Positions 21,591 to 30,979 of a DNA stretch of 64,000 bases are shown here, in pieces. The notes below the pieces were generated by a model that saw only the letters and a program-made list of their open reading frames with translations, was not told the DNA's origin and searched no databases. Each line of letters begins with the position of its first letter. Within the stretch, counting starts at the first letter, position 1. The DNA is from Paragyromitra xinjiangensis. Taxonomy: Eukaryota > Ascomycota > Pezizomycetes > Pezizales > Discinaceae. The translations under genes were made by a program, and so were the position numbers. The stretch is from assembly GCA_038503065.1 (NCBI GenBank), contig JBCAMK010000020.1, forward strand, positions 806,001 to 870,000, given 5' to 3'.

Positions 21591-21868
21591 CTCAATATGA
21601 ATTGATTTCTTGGTGAACAGGGTGGGGGAAGTTCTTCCTTTGTATCCAGTCAGTTGGGGAATTATTTCTTGTTATCTTTTATTTATTATAAGTTTTATTT
21701 TTGTGCGTGGTGGGTTTATTTATGTTTTGTATTTTCTTTTGGTTGTTTTATTACGCGGAGCTGAGGTTGGCGGCGGTTGAGGTCATGTATTTCATATGCG
21801 AGTGCCATTCAGTAGCTAGTTAGGTTAGCGACTGTCTAAAATTAAATGAAATTGGAAAATTGGAAATT
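20467..21868 (+). mobile_element. LINE E, 3' part (inverted relative to its 5' part)
   Basis: Begins inside ORF2 at DMRTQSYGIRIL and runs through RNase H to a 3' UTR and an A-rich tail near 21868. The sequence upstream of the break, LPLNLLP, lies at 42852-42875 on the reverse strand, then at 56527-56714 and 58961-59910. The 3' UTR ends with a GGCGGCGGTTGAGG block similar to LINEs C and D, not to LINE B. 20461-20466 are extra bases at the A1 5' junction. Confidence 0.8.
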
Positions 21869-21871
21869 GGA

Positions 21872-22067
21872 CACCATCCTGCACAAGTAAAAAGATCCCT
21901 GCAAAACACCAGTTCTACGTTGCAACAGCATTACACACAGCAAAAAGTCTTTAACTCTTTGGCTTCATTTATCACCACTTCCCCGCACTCGAACCTTTTC
22001 ATCGGGCGCATCGCCCCATTTCATCCTGGATTCGCCCTCAACTCCTCCCAGGAGATCCCACACCTGT
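21872..22067 (+). mobile_element. LINE C-like 5' UTR fragment
   Basis: About 190 bp similar to the 5' UTR of LINE C (reverse strand, around 30170-30360), including the shared CATTACACACAGCAAAAAGT block. The end CCTGGATTCGCCCTCAAC recurs at 63700. No ORF. Confidence 0.6.
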
Positions 22068-22477
22068 AACGGGGGTAGGCCTAGGTAGATAACTTGAAGC
22101 TAGGTGTACAGCCGTTGCGAAATGGATATAGATCAGGTTCAGAATCCGATTCTTTCGTGCAAACTACTCAAGAATCTTAAGGGCTCCTATTATCGCATGA
22201 AGAACAAAGCAGCAGGGTGGAGCATTCGCGATGTATTTAACACCTGCGTTCCGCAGTCCTTGCTCTGCCGTGCTCTAGTGGGGGACTGGGTTTGACCCGG
22301 AGTCCCATTGCCAAATGGACTGGTGTTCTACTCCAGAAGACCTTCCGCACTTCCAGGGGCTATGCTTCAAGAGCTGCCGCACCTCCATTAGCAATCTGAC
22401 CACTCTAGACTCTATGACCCACCGGCATAGTCCTGCACACTGCAGTCCTACATGCACGGCGCAGTTCAGTCTAATCC
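22068..22477. other. Unassigned sequence, left flank of LINE C
   Basis: About 410 bp with no repeat in the window and no convincing ORF. It joins 30379-30647 and then 36310 if LINEs C and D are removed. A tRNA-like text on the reverse strand was examined and not accepted. Confidence 0.5.
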
Positions 22478-22658
22478 GCATGTGTATTTTTTTTATTTAT
22501 TTATTTTTATACGGCCCTGATACAAAGTATATCGCCTCAACTTCCACCGCTAAAACTTCCCCTAGAAAAACAAAACAAAACAAAATAAAACAAACTAACT
22601 AACTACTATAATATGAAATGATAAATAATAACAGAACAATAACTATATGAAAGCAATT

Positions 22659-25600
22659 TCAAATATCAAGCGCATCCATAAAAGAAAAACAATTCGCAAT
22701 ATTTAAGTCTTTTCCAAATAGAAAATCCCATTTAATATCCCGTTGTTCAAAAAATAAAGCTCGTTCAAAAGTATAAAGTGGACAGGAAAGGATGCGGTGT
22801 TTGGTTGCATCTTCTTCTCCGCATTGACAAATGTTGGGGGGTTGCCCCGGTAGGTGATCGGCTTTGGAGAGTTCATTTCTGACTTTCCAAATTCTCTTTG
22901 CGCGATGTAGAGGTAATTGAGCGATTTTCGAATTTAATTGTTTGGAATATAAGTGTGGAGGGGCCCATTTGTGATGTAGGGCTTTGCGCGGTTGGAGTGT
23001 TAACCAGTTTAATGTGGTTCTCGTCCTTTTGCATGATGGTAGATGGTAGGCTTCTTTGGCTAGGCGATCTGCTGCTTCATTCCCTGTGATGCCTGTGTGT
23101 GATGGGGTCCATTTGCCCATCACTTGGCAGCCGATTGATTGTAGGGTATGTATGTTGATGAGGGTATGCCAGAGGTATTCCCTGTTGGCTGTGGTTGCGC
23201 CTGTTAGCGCCAGTAGGGCATTTTGGTTGTCCACGCATAGGAAGACTGGAGCGGGGTGCATGATGTGGTTGACGAGTAGATGAGTGGCTTCTTGTATGCC
23301 ATGTATTTCTGCATCTTCGTTTTCAGCGTGGTGTGCAATATTGCATTGGTGTAAGTGGCTTTGTGTTTCGATGCCAAAGCGGATGTGAATTAGGTGTGCA
23401 GCTGTTGATGTGGTTCCATCTTCGGCTTTTGAGCCGTCGGAATATAGGAGCCAGGCGTTTTCTAATGTGCCGATCCAGGATTTGTGTTCTTGGGCTGTTT
23501 CTTCTTTGGATTTGGAAGATATGAGGATGTTTTCAGGTGGGAGATAATTTGGCAAAGAGGGGGGGAGAAGATTTTCAAGTGGTGGGGAATGTTGTAACAA
23601 GGGTGTGAGGAGTGAAGTGATTCGTTTGAGTCCGGTTCCTTGGTGCTCTTGATTTTGTGGTAGGAGTTTGATCAGGGGAAGGAAAGCTGGATTGTGAGGT
23701 CCGGTCTTTAGGATTCTGATAGCGTATTTTTGTGTATGCATGTCTAATAATAGATCTAAAGGAGGAAGGGCGGCTTCTGCGAGTAGCTTTTCAAGCTTGG
23801 TTCGCAGTGGAAGGCCAGTGATTAGCCTTGCGAGGGAGTGATAAGCTGGTTTGGTTCTTTCTAGGAGATTTTGTTTGCCTGTCCACCAAAGGGGTGAACC
23901 CCATAGAAAGTTGGGTACGGCTAGGGCGTTTGTGAGTTTATGAAGGTTGGATGGAGTAAGATTATGTGCTTTGGCCATGGTGCTAAGGCGTTGTGTGATT
24001 GCCCTGAGTCGGTTGGAAGCTTTGTCTATTTGTGGTAGGAAGGAAAGCTTGTCGTCGATGTATATTCCAAGTGATTTGATTACCTGCGAAGGTAGGATTT
24101 CAAGATTGATTGATGGTATGGAAAGTGGGATGTCCAGTTTCCTGATTGTGGTTTTTGTGAGAAAGTGTATGAGTTCTGTCTTGGGTGGTGAATATTTGAT
24201 GTTGAGGAATTTGGCCCTGTTGATTTTTTCCGTGAATCGGTTTTGCAGGGTGATGTTTGCGAACTTGGTGCTGAAGGCTCCTTGTAGGATAGCGTCATCG
24301 TCTATATAGATGGATGATTGTTGGAGGTTCGAGGGGGAGGGTTTGGCGTCTAATGCTGCGCTGTATATGGTGAATGCAATGGAGGAAATGGGCGATCCTT
24401 GTGGGAGGCCTTGTGGAAATGCTTTGGGGTTTTCCTTTTGTTGATTAAAGGAAAAGGAAATTGTGCGATTGTTGTTGAATTCTTTGTACCAGTTTGTGAT
24501 CCAATTGGGGAAGGTGTAATGTTGGAGGATGTGAAGTATTTGCGAGTGAATTACGCAGTTGAATGCTCCTTCTATGTTGGATGTGAGGAGGGATGGTCTG
24601 ATTTCCCTGTTGCCGCTTTTGTTTTTGCTTCTGACAATTTTCCTGTCAAGCCATTCTTGCGCAGTAGTGAGCAGGTTGGCGAGGGGATCTATGGCGGATA
24701 TGAAAGTTCTTGCTCCTGTGTGTTGGGAGTTTATCGCGCCTGTAGTGACTGCGTAGGCTTCTAATTTTTTGGCCACGCATTTCTCTAAGAGTTTGCCTAG
24801 GCATGAAAGTAGGGAAATGGGGCGGTAGGATTTGGGTGTGGAGTAATCGGGTTTCGATGCCTTGGGTATTGGGGTGATTAGGGCATGTTTCCAACAGGTT
24901 GGCATGACTGAATGTAGTAGCGCTTGATTGAAGATTTTTGGTATGAGGTTGGGATCGGCGAGGTGTGCTTGGATGATGATGGGGTATGTTATGCCATCTG
25001 TGCCTGGGGCTGAATTTTTGTTGGTTTTGGCGAGGAGTTTGCTGATGTGATTTGGTGTGATGTGTGGAAGTTCATGTGTGATGCTTGTGTGCGGTAGTTG
25101 TAGCCACTGTGGTGGTATGGGTTGTGGAGCGGAGGTGTTGGGTGGAAAGAAGGCTTTTGTGAAAATTTCGCATTTATCTTGAAATTCAGATTTGTTTTCG
25201 AGTGAGGGGATGTTGGTGGGGGGGGTGCGTCCTTTGGATTGTTTGATAGTTTTCCATAAGGCGTCAGGGTTGTTGGTGTTAAGTCTTTCCTGCCAGTGGT
25301 GTTCTTTGGCGAGTTTGACTTCTTTTTGCCATTTTTTGTGTAAGTTTTTGGCAGTGAGTTTGTTTTCTGGTGTGGGATGTGTTCTATAGTATTTGTTTGT
25401 GGCGCTGAGGGCCTTGCGTAATTTGGTGAGTTCTTTCGTCCACCATGATTTGGACTTTTGAGAGGGTTTTGAGAGGGGAATTGCGGTTTCTGTTGCTTGT
25501 TGTAGCATGTGCGTTAGAGTTTCGCATGCTAGTGTGGTTTGCGCTTTGGTTGTGAGCGGCATTTTGTGTATTGGGTGATTTTGTATTATGCGGTGAAATT

Positions 25601-26345
25601 TATCCCAGTCTGCTTTATGTATGTCCCTTTTAGGGTGAGTGTGGGTGTGAGCGTTTAAGATGAATGTTGTGGTGATGGTGGCATGATCTGAGCCATCTTT
25701 GAGTCCTGAGTCGCTTTCCCATAATTGGGCGAGGTGATCAATGCCCTTGGATAGCGTGAGGTCGATTATGGAGGGATTGTTGCCATTGCGTGGGAAGTGT
25801 GTGTATGTTCCTGGGTGATTGTGTAGATGGTAGTTTTGTTCTTCTAGCCATGAGACTAGGAGGTTGGATATGGGTCTGGTTCTGTCGATGGTTGGAAAGT
25901 GTAGATGTGTTTTGGCGCCATACCACCATGTGTGGTGGAGATTGAAGTCTCCGCAGATGATGTGGTTGGGTAGGAAAGTGTTGGTGGATAGGTAATTGTG
26001 CGATGATGGAAGGTGATTTGCATAGATGTTGGTGATGTCTATAATTAGGTTCGGAAATTTAATTCGTACTGTTATGCAATTGTTGAAGTATGTGGATTTT
26101 TGTATTGGGTTGAGGTGTGATTTGATGTAGGTTACGCATTTGGGATTTGGTGATATAGGTGCAAATAGTGTGAAATTCGGGATTTGAGGTGGTAGACCTG
26201 TTGGTAGGCACCAGGGGTCTTGTAGTAGGAGTGCTATTAAGTTTTCGTTTGTTGCGGCGTGTTGTGTTACTGAATAGGTGGAGGCCATTCCTTTGGCACA
26301 GTTCAGTTGCTGTACCTGGGCTATGCCTGATGATTTGGTTGTCAT
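22659..26345 (-). CDS. LINE C ORF2: endonuclease, RT, RNase H (open, motif A altered)
   Basis: 1228 residues. APE endonuclease has CGDFNLHHTWWYG and DGSDHATIT. RT has APGTDGITYP, PISLLSCLGK, GLPQGSPISS and YIDDDAI (motif C). RNase H has LYSDGSKAEDG, HAENEDAEIHGIQEA, CVDNQNAL and KWTPSHTGITGNEAAD. A C-terminal CQCGEEDATKHRILSC zinc motif is present. In RT motif A the sequence is TSNIEGAFN where LINE D has TTDIEGAFN: the catalytic Asp has become Asn, a G-to-A change (about 24570). The protein is full length but its polymerase is probably dead. ORF2 ATG follows the ORF1 stop by one base. Confidence 0.9.
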   Translation of the reverse strand: MTTKSSGIAQVQQLNCAKGMASTYSVTQHAATNENLIALLLQDPWCLPTGLPPQIPNFTLFAPISPNPKCVTYIKSHLNPIQKSTYFNNCITVRIKFPNLIIDITNIYANHLPSSHNYLSTNTFLPNHIICGDFNLHHTWWYGAKTHLHFPTIDRTRPISNLLVSWLEEQNYHLHNHPGTYTHFPRNGNNPSIIDLTLSKGIDHLAQLWESDSGLKDGSDHATITTTFILNAHTHTHPKRDIHKADWDKFHRIIQNHPIHKMPLTTKAQTTLACETLTHMLQQATETAIPLSKPSQKSKSWWTKELTKLRKALSATNKYYRTHPTPENKLTAKNLHKKWQKEVKLAKEHHWQERLNTNNPDALWKTIKQSKGRTPPTNIPSLENKSEFQDKCEIFTKAFFPPNTSAPQPIPPQWLQLPHTSITHELPHITPNHISKLLAKTNKNSAPGTDGITYPIIIQAHLADPNLIPKIFNQALLHSVMPTCWKHALITPIPKASKPDYSTPKSYRPISLLSCLGKLLEKCVAKKLEAYAVTTGAINSQHTGARTFISAIDPLANLLTTAQEWLDRKIVRSKNKSGNREIRPSLLTSNIEGAFNCVIHSQILHILQHYTFPNWITNWYKEFNNNRTISFSFNQQKENPKAFPQGLPQGSPISSIAFTIYSAALDAKPSPSNLQQSSIYIDDDAILQGAFSTKFANITLQNRFTEKINRAKFLNIKYSPPKTELIHFLTKTTIRKLDIPLSIPSINLEILPSQVIKSLGIYIDDKLSFLPQIDKASNRLRAITQRLSTMAKAHNLTPSNLHKLTNALAVPNFLWGSPLWWTGKQNLLERTKPAYHSLARLITGLPLRTKLEKLLAEAALPPLDLLLDMHTQKYAIRILKTGPHNPAFLPLIKLLPQNQEHQGTGLKRITSLLTPLLQHSPPLENLLPPSLPNYLPPENILISSKSKEETAQEHKSWIGTLENAWLLYSDGSKAEDGTTSTAAHLIHIRFGIETQSHLHQCNIAHHAENEDAEIHGIQEATHLLVNHIMHPAPVFLCVDNQNALLALTGATTANREYLWHTLINIHTLQSIGCQVMGKWTPSHTGITGNEAADRLAKEAYHLPSCKRTRTTLNWLTLQPRKALHHKWAPPHLYSKQLNSKIAQLPLHRAKRIWKVRNELSKADHLPGQPPNICQCGEEDATKHRILSCPLYTFERALFFEQRDIKWDFLFGKDLNIANCFSFMDALDI

Positions 26346-26346
26346 T

Positions 26347-27789
26347 TTAATTTGTGGTGGTGGGTTTTTTGGAGCGGTTTACTAGATATAGAGCTCTGGT
26401 CTTGGCTTTCTTGGGGCAATCAATAGCTGTGTGTTGGTTGGTGTCGCAGCATGCGCAGCGGAGGGGCATGTGGGTGCATCTGGCTCCTCCTTTACAGGTG
26501 GGTGTGGAGCACTTGTGATCTTTGGTGTGGTGGGATTGGGCGCATATGGCGCAGGCAGTGTCAGTTTTGCATGTGGCATCGTTATGTCCAAGTTTTTGGC
26601 AGTTGCGGCATTGGGTGGTGGGATTGATGGGGTGGTATTCTCGTGCTTTGCATGTGGCATTGAAGAGGTTGAGGTATGTGAAACCGAGTGATTTGAGGGT
26701 GTGTTTGGCAGGTATGGCGATGACGATGGAGGAGTGTTTTTTTCCCTTGCGGCCTTCGTCAGTGCTGAGCCATCTGGGTGCTTGTGCGAGTTCGACTTCG
26801 GGGAGGGCTGCTTGTAGTTTGTTGGTGATGTCGGTGATTTGGGTTGGCTTGTTGTTGAAGTAGGTTGGGACGCTGTCCAAAATGAACTTGGACCATCTGC
26901 TGTTGACTCTGGTGTTGGTGATGGGAATTTTGAGTAGTGTGCATACGGAAGTGATTTCGTGTTGGTATTGTGTGAGGAAGGTGTCTGCTGGCTCGTTGGG
27001 ACGGGTGAGTAGCATAAGATTGTCTCCATTTGTTTTCCTGACTGCGAGGATGCAGGTTTTCTGTGCTCCTAGTTTATTGTTTATGGCGTCGAGGATTGCG
27101 TCGGGGGTGATGGTTGTTGGGAGAGGTTCGGTGAGTTCCAGGATGATTTCTCTTTTATCCGTGGTGTAATCTGGCTTGTAAAGGGGTTGGGGTGCTGGTT
27201 TTTTGCCCTTTTTGTTTGGGACTTGTTGGAATGAGGGTTCACCTGGTGCTGGGGCGGTGATGTTGGCATAGGAGGTTTGAGCTCCTTGTTGGGGCTTTGA
27301 TTGATTGGTTAGGTTGGTGGGTTGGGGGGCTTGAATAATGGGAACAATGGGGGCGGTGACAGTGGTTTTTGCTGTTTGTAGACTGTGGAGTCTATTGTCC
27401 AGCGTGCGGACGTTGTTTTGGAGCCTGATGTTTTGTGCCTTGATGTGGGCAAGTTTGGTGAGGGAGGATTCATGCTGTTTATGGCTGAATTGGATTTGTG
27501 TCTTGAGGCTGCTTAGCTGTTGTTGGAAGTCTAGCTTCAAGTCTGCGATTTGGCTCTGGATGAGCCAGGCGAGGTAATTTGTGGCTTTGCTGTGGTTGTG
27601 GTTTTGAAGTTCCTCGGGCGCAAATTGTGTGAAGTTCATGTCGGAGTTGTAATCCTGTCCTCCGATGTCTTCTTCATCTTCGTCGGCTTCGCAAGATGAG
27701 CTGCTGTGGTGAGACGGTGGTTTGTCCATCATGGGGAGGTCTGCTGCGTCAAAGGCAGAGAGCGCAGTGGAGCCTTCAGCTTGAGACAT
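26347..27789 (-). CDS. LINE C ORF1, Gag-like zinc-knuckle protein
   Basis: 480 residues. N-terminus MSQAEGSTALSAFD, acidic; then Gln-rich likely coiled coil (about residues 60-130); then a basic Pro-rich linker. The core has REIILELTEPLPT and PRWLSTDEGRKGKKHSSIVI. Three zinc knuckles at the C-terminus (CRNCQKLGHNDATC, CAICAQSHHTKDHKC, CACCDTNQHTAIDC). Similar to LINE D ORF1 along its length. The frame is intact. Half-LINE A3 is inserted about 20 bases upstream of the ATG, which would replace its leader. Confidence 0.9.
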   Translation of the reverse strand: MSQAEGSTALSAFDAADLPMMDKPPSHHSSSSCEADEDEEDIGGQDYNSDMNFTQFAPEELQNHNHSKATNYLAWLIQSQIADLKLDFQQQLSSLKTQIQFSHKQHESSLTKLAHIKAQNIRLQNNVRTLDNRLHSLQTAKTTVTAPIVPIIQAPQPTNLTNQSKPQQGAQTSYANITAPAPGEPSFQQVPNKKGKKPAPQPLYKPDYTTDKREIILELTEPLPTTITPDAILDAINNKLGAQKTCILAVRKTNGDNLMLLTRPNEPADTFLTQYQHEITSVCTLLKIPITNTRVNSRWSKFILDSVPTYFNNKPTQITDITNKLQAALPEVELAQAPRWLSTDEGRKGKKHSSIVIAIPAKHTLKSLGFTYLNLFNATCKAREYHPINPTTQCRNCQKLGHNDATCKTDTACAICAQSHHTKDHKCSTPTCKGGARCTHMPLRCACCDTNQHTAIDCPKKAKTRALYLVNRSKKPTTTN

Positions 27790-27808
27790 TCGGTTTGTTT
27801 TGCGTTGG

Positions 27809-30061
27809 TTATTTATTTATTTATTTATTGTTCATACTCGCATGCATCCGAAACGGATATGGCGTACAGTAGAAGAAAACCCAACAGAAACATAAAGGAA
27901 ACAAAACAAAACTAACTAATCCTCCGCGAATTCCAACTCAGCCTCTTCTAGGCTCATCATCAGTTTAGTAGTTAATACCCCGATCTAGTGACCTCTCCCA
28001 CAAGTCAAGACTACCCTGGGCATTGTTCATTCACCATCGCTTGCTTTGTGCCTATAGCACAGCCCACTTCCAATCCAAAAACCAGAAAGGACAAACGAAA
28101 TCGTAAGGGTGTAGGAAAGACTTATTGTTGCATGCGATTCTGTCGTTCGCTAGCAGCAAGTCTAGCTGCAGTGAGTGAGGGGCATCCTGGGGAATTGCCC
28201 TTATGTTGTTCGCCACAGTTAGTGCAGCGGATGGTGGTGTGGAGGCATGGGGATCCCTTGACAGTGCAAGAGGATTTGCCACAGGTATGTTGTGACGCTG
28301 TATGAGGCCCAGCACAGATGGTACAAATAGGGGTCTTGCTGGTACAACGTTGTTGGTGGTGCCCGAAGGCAAGGCAGTGAGTGAATTGGGTGTCTTGTCC
28401 AAAGCGAAGGTATTTGGAAACCTTGAGGCGGCGTCCGAAAAGGGAGAGCCCTCTCTCAAGGGCAGTGGTGGCAGGTTGTTTCCCCTGAATGGTAAGAACC
28501 ATTGAGGAAGCCTGTTTGCCCTCTCTCTGTTCTGGTCTGGTGAGCCAGCGAGGGTTGCGCATGAGGGTGGTGCCAGGGTTGAACTGTTCAACCTCTGACC
28601 TGATATGTTGGAAACCTTCTTCGCCAGAAGGGATGGAGGTTGGGACGTTGTGCAGAACAACTTGGAAGAGAGTGACTTCCTTCTCCAAGCTGTTTGCATT
28701 CGGGATGGTAGATCTCACAATCTCCTCAAGCTTTGATCTCTGCTTGAGGAGTGTGTCGGAGGTGGTGGTGGTAACAGCAATAAGCTGAACATGGTGGGCA
28801 GGTGTGAATCGCACTTCTGCAATCAAGGGGCTTTCTAGGGCTGCATTGACTGCATTGCGAATGGTGAGTGGGGTGATGTCCTCAGGAATGGGTAGACCAT
28901 TCCTGGTGATGATAAGGGTGCGGTCGCGTTTGGGGGGCGTTGTCGGTGTTTTGGAGGCTTTGGAGGCCTTGGGGGCGGTCTTGGAAGCCTTTTTTGAGGC
29001 AACCTGGGCCCAGGAGTGTGGTGCAGGCGCTGGGGCAGCTGCTGGAGGTGGGGGGAGTGAGGAGGAGCCAGAGGCAGAGGCCAAGATGGTAGTTAGGGCG
29101 CGTTTCTGCTCCAGATCTGCTACTTTGGCTGTGAGGGTTGCAATCTTTTCCACAAGTGCAGGGTCGTTGTGGAAGACTGGAGGTGGTGGAGGAGTCCTGG
29201 CTGCTTTTTCAAGCCTGCGGATGGTTTTGAGCATCTGCTTGATGCAGGCCCGGTATTCATGAAGGGTTGCAGCAAGCTGGACAACAGCATCTGCAATCTT
29301 GGGGGTGGTGTTGAGGATGGGGGGGGTGAATTCTTCCTCCGTTTCACTCTCAGATTCAGTCATCTCATGATCCTGAGAGTCTGGGGGGAGTGGGAGGGAT
29401 TCAAAGTCATGGAGAGCAACTGCAGGACGCAGTGGGAGAGTCTGGGTGGGAGTCTGCTCAGGGTCTCGATGGTGGAGGGCAGAAAATCGCGAATTGGGGG
29501 GTGTGGTAGGTGCTGTGGGTGTTGTGGGGGTGGTAAAGGGCGAAATTGCGCCAGGAGAGGGAGACTGAAAGCCTCTGCCTCTCCCTCTGCCTCTAGATGA
29601 AGAGGAAGACATAGAGGGGTCCTGAACCGACAGGAGGAGGTGGGGTGTATGGGGGGTGTTGCTGTGGGGCCCTGGGGGGGTCCCTAGCGAAGTGGGAGGG
29701 GGTGGGAGAAGCAGGAAGTGTCAACAACTTCTGCAAATCTGCTCCGATCCGGACGAACGAGAGGGCGATCGAACGGGCGCGCTGTGGGGAGTCCAAAAAG
29801 CCCGGGGTCGAGCTAATCGGACGAAAACTCGTGGAGTTATGAGGTCTTGCAAGATCTCAAGATTTGAGGTGTAGGGGGGGAAAAGAGGGGTAAAACAGCG
29901 AATTCAACAACCACTTTTGCAAATCGAGAGCGATTTCGACGTGCAATAGCAGGAATGAACGAGGGCAGCGAGGCGAGTCCGAATAACCAAAAAGTAGAGC
30001 AATCGGAGTTAAACTGGTGGAGTTGTGACCAAAAAGTCACTTTGGCATTGTTGTTGTCGGT
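27809..30061 (-). mobile_element. Half-LINE A3 in LINE C 5' UTR
   Basis: Flanked by a 14-bp duplication TTGTTTTGCGTTGG (27795-27808) and TTGTTTTGCATTGG (30070-30083) with one G/A difference. Full 5' end; extra GCTGAGTG on the plus strand between 5' end and TSD. 3' UTR 313 nt. Tail (AATA)n. Confidence 0.9.
28122..29612 (-). CDS. Half-LINE ORF1 protein (A3), intact
   Basis: 496 residues. It differs from A1 mainly in the N-terminal linker (STP/TTP-rich) and the first coiled coil (EYRACIKQMLKTIRRLEKA). Zinc knuckles and core are conserved; one knuckle Cys is changed (CTTCLAFGH of A1 is FTHCLAFGH here). Belongs to a subgroup with A4 and A7. Confidence 0.85.
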   Translation of the reverse strand: MSSSSSRGRGRGRGFQSPSPGAISPFTTPTTPTAPTTPPNSRFSALHHRDPEQTPTQTLPLRPAVALHDFESLPLPPDSQDHEMTESESETEEEFTPPILNTTPKIADAVVQLAATLHEYRACIKQMLKTIRRLEKAARTPPPPPVFHNDPALVEKIATLTAKVADLEQKRALTTILASASGSSSLPPPPAAAPAPAPHSWAQVASKKASKTAPKASKASKTPTTPPKRDRTLIITRNGLPIPEDITPLTIRNAVNAALESPLIAEVRFTPAHHVQLIAVTTTTSDTLLKQRSKLEEIVRSTIPNANSLEKEVTLFQVVLHNVPTSIPSGEEGFQHIRSEVEQFNPGTTLMRNPRWLTRPEQREGKQASSMVLTIQGKQPATTALERGLSLFGRRLKVSKYLRFGQDTQFTHCLAFGHHQQRCTSKTPICTICAGPHTASQHTCGKSSCTVKGSPCLHTTIRCTNCGEQHKGNSPGCPSLTAARLAASERQNRMQQ

Positions 30062-30378
30062 GCTGAGTGTTGTTTTGCATTGGGTGGGAGGGGAGAGATG
30101 GGAAGATGTTCATTTGCGGCCAGCAACCTTTGGTGGGGTTGTTTGAACGCGGACAAAGTGCACTGGGGTTGCGATGGGTGAGGGGGATCTCCTGGGAGGA
30201 GTTTGGGGATCGAGAGTGATGGCTCCGATGCAGGAGGAGGTAAGTTTCCTGAAGCGGGGTAAAAGTGGTGAGAAAGGAAGCAGTAAAGTTAAAGACTTTT
30301 TGCTGTGTGTAATGCGGTTGCAACGCAGAATTTGGTGTTTTCGGCTATTTCAACCAGCGATGTCGGGGCATGTGTATT

Positions 30379-30647
30379 ACCTGTAGATAGCGCTGCCAGT
30401 GCGTTGCCTATCAGCTTCCGCTGATGCATACTGCACAGGTTGATTCAGAACTCTACCACTTCCTCGCAGTGGTAGATGCAGCCGTCTATGTGCCGTCAGC
30501 TCGTCAGCTTACGCACATGCGGTTCCTCTGTATCAACCAGATCAGTGGGATGCTGTAGCTCTCAGCATGTGGGAGCAACCCCACCGATGCAGGCTCCTAC
30601 AGTCCCATCAGTCCGGCCCTAATCTACTCCCCATACTAGAGGCAGTA
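30379..30647. other. Unassigned sequence between LINE C and LINE D
   Basis: About 270 bp not repeated elsewhere in the window. It is the continuation of 22068-22477 after removal of LINE C. No ORF of note. Confidence 0.5.
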
Positions 30648-30979
30648 TATAACACGCGACCGCCCACCCCGCTTCTATTCTTCCTCCATCACCTCCGACC
30701 GCAAACTCAACACCACAAACCACCTCTCTCAGAATCCCACGATACCAAAAGTCTTCATCTCTCTGGCATCGTTTATCATCACACCCCACTCCGCATCTGG
30801 GAACTCATCACTCCCATCGCTCCCCCATCAACCTGGCTCCCAATACTCCTCCCAGAGTATCGCCATCACCACCCGCAACTCCTGTCCGACTTGTTTGGGC
30901 ACCCGTCACACCCACACCTCTCGCTGGGCGCAAACGCACCTCCAGTCACCTCTCCCCCCACCTCACCCGCACCTCCAAC

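Larger units (their letters stand above)
22489..30367 (-). mobile_element. LINE C, full length, with half-LINE A3 in its 5' UTR
   Basis: Bounded by an 11-bp target duplication GCATGTGTATT at 22478-22488 and 30368-30378. On the reverse strand: 5' UTR (30367-30070, then about 20 bases before the ATG), ORF1, ORF2, a short 3' UTR and a T/A-rich tail (22489-22515). Half-LINE A3 (27809-30061) sits just before ORF1. Both ORFs are open from start to stop. Confidence 0.9.

Noticed and set aside
22283..22360. tRNA-like text on the reverse strand with a GGGACT...AGTCCC hairpin
   Set aside because: A T-arm-like GGGTCAAACCC is present, but I could not form an acceptor stem or a proper anticodon arm.
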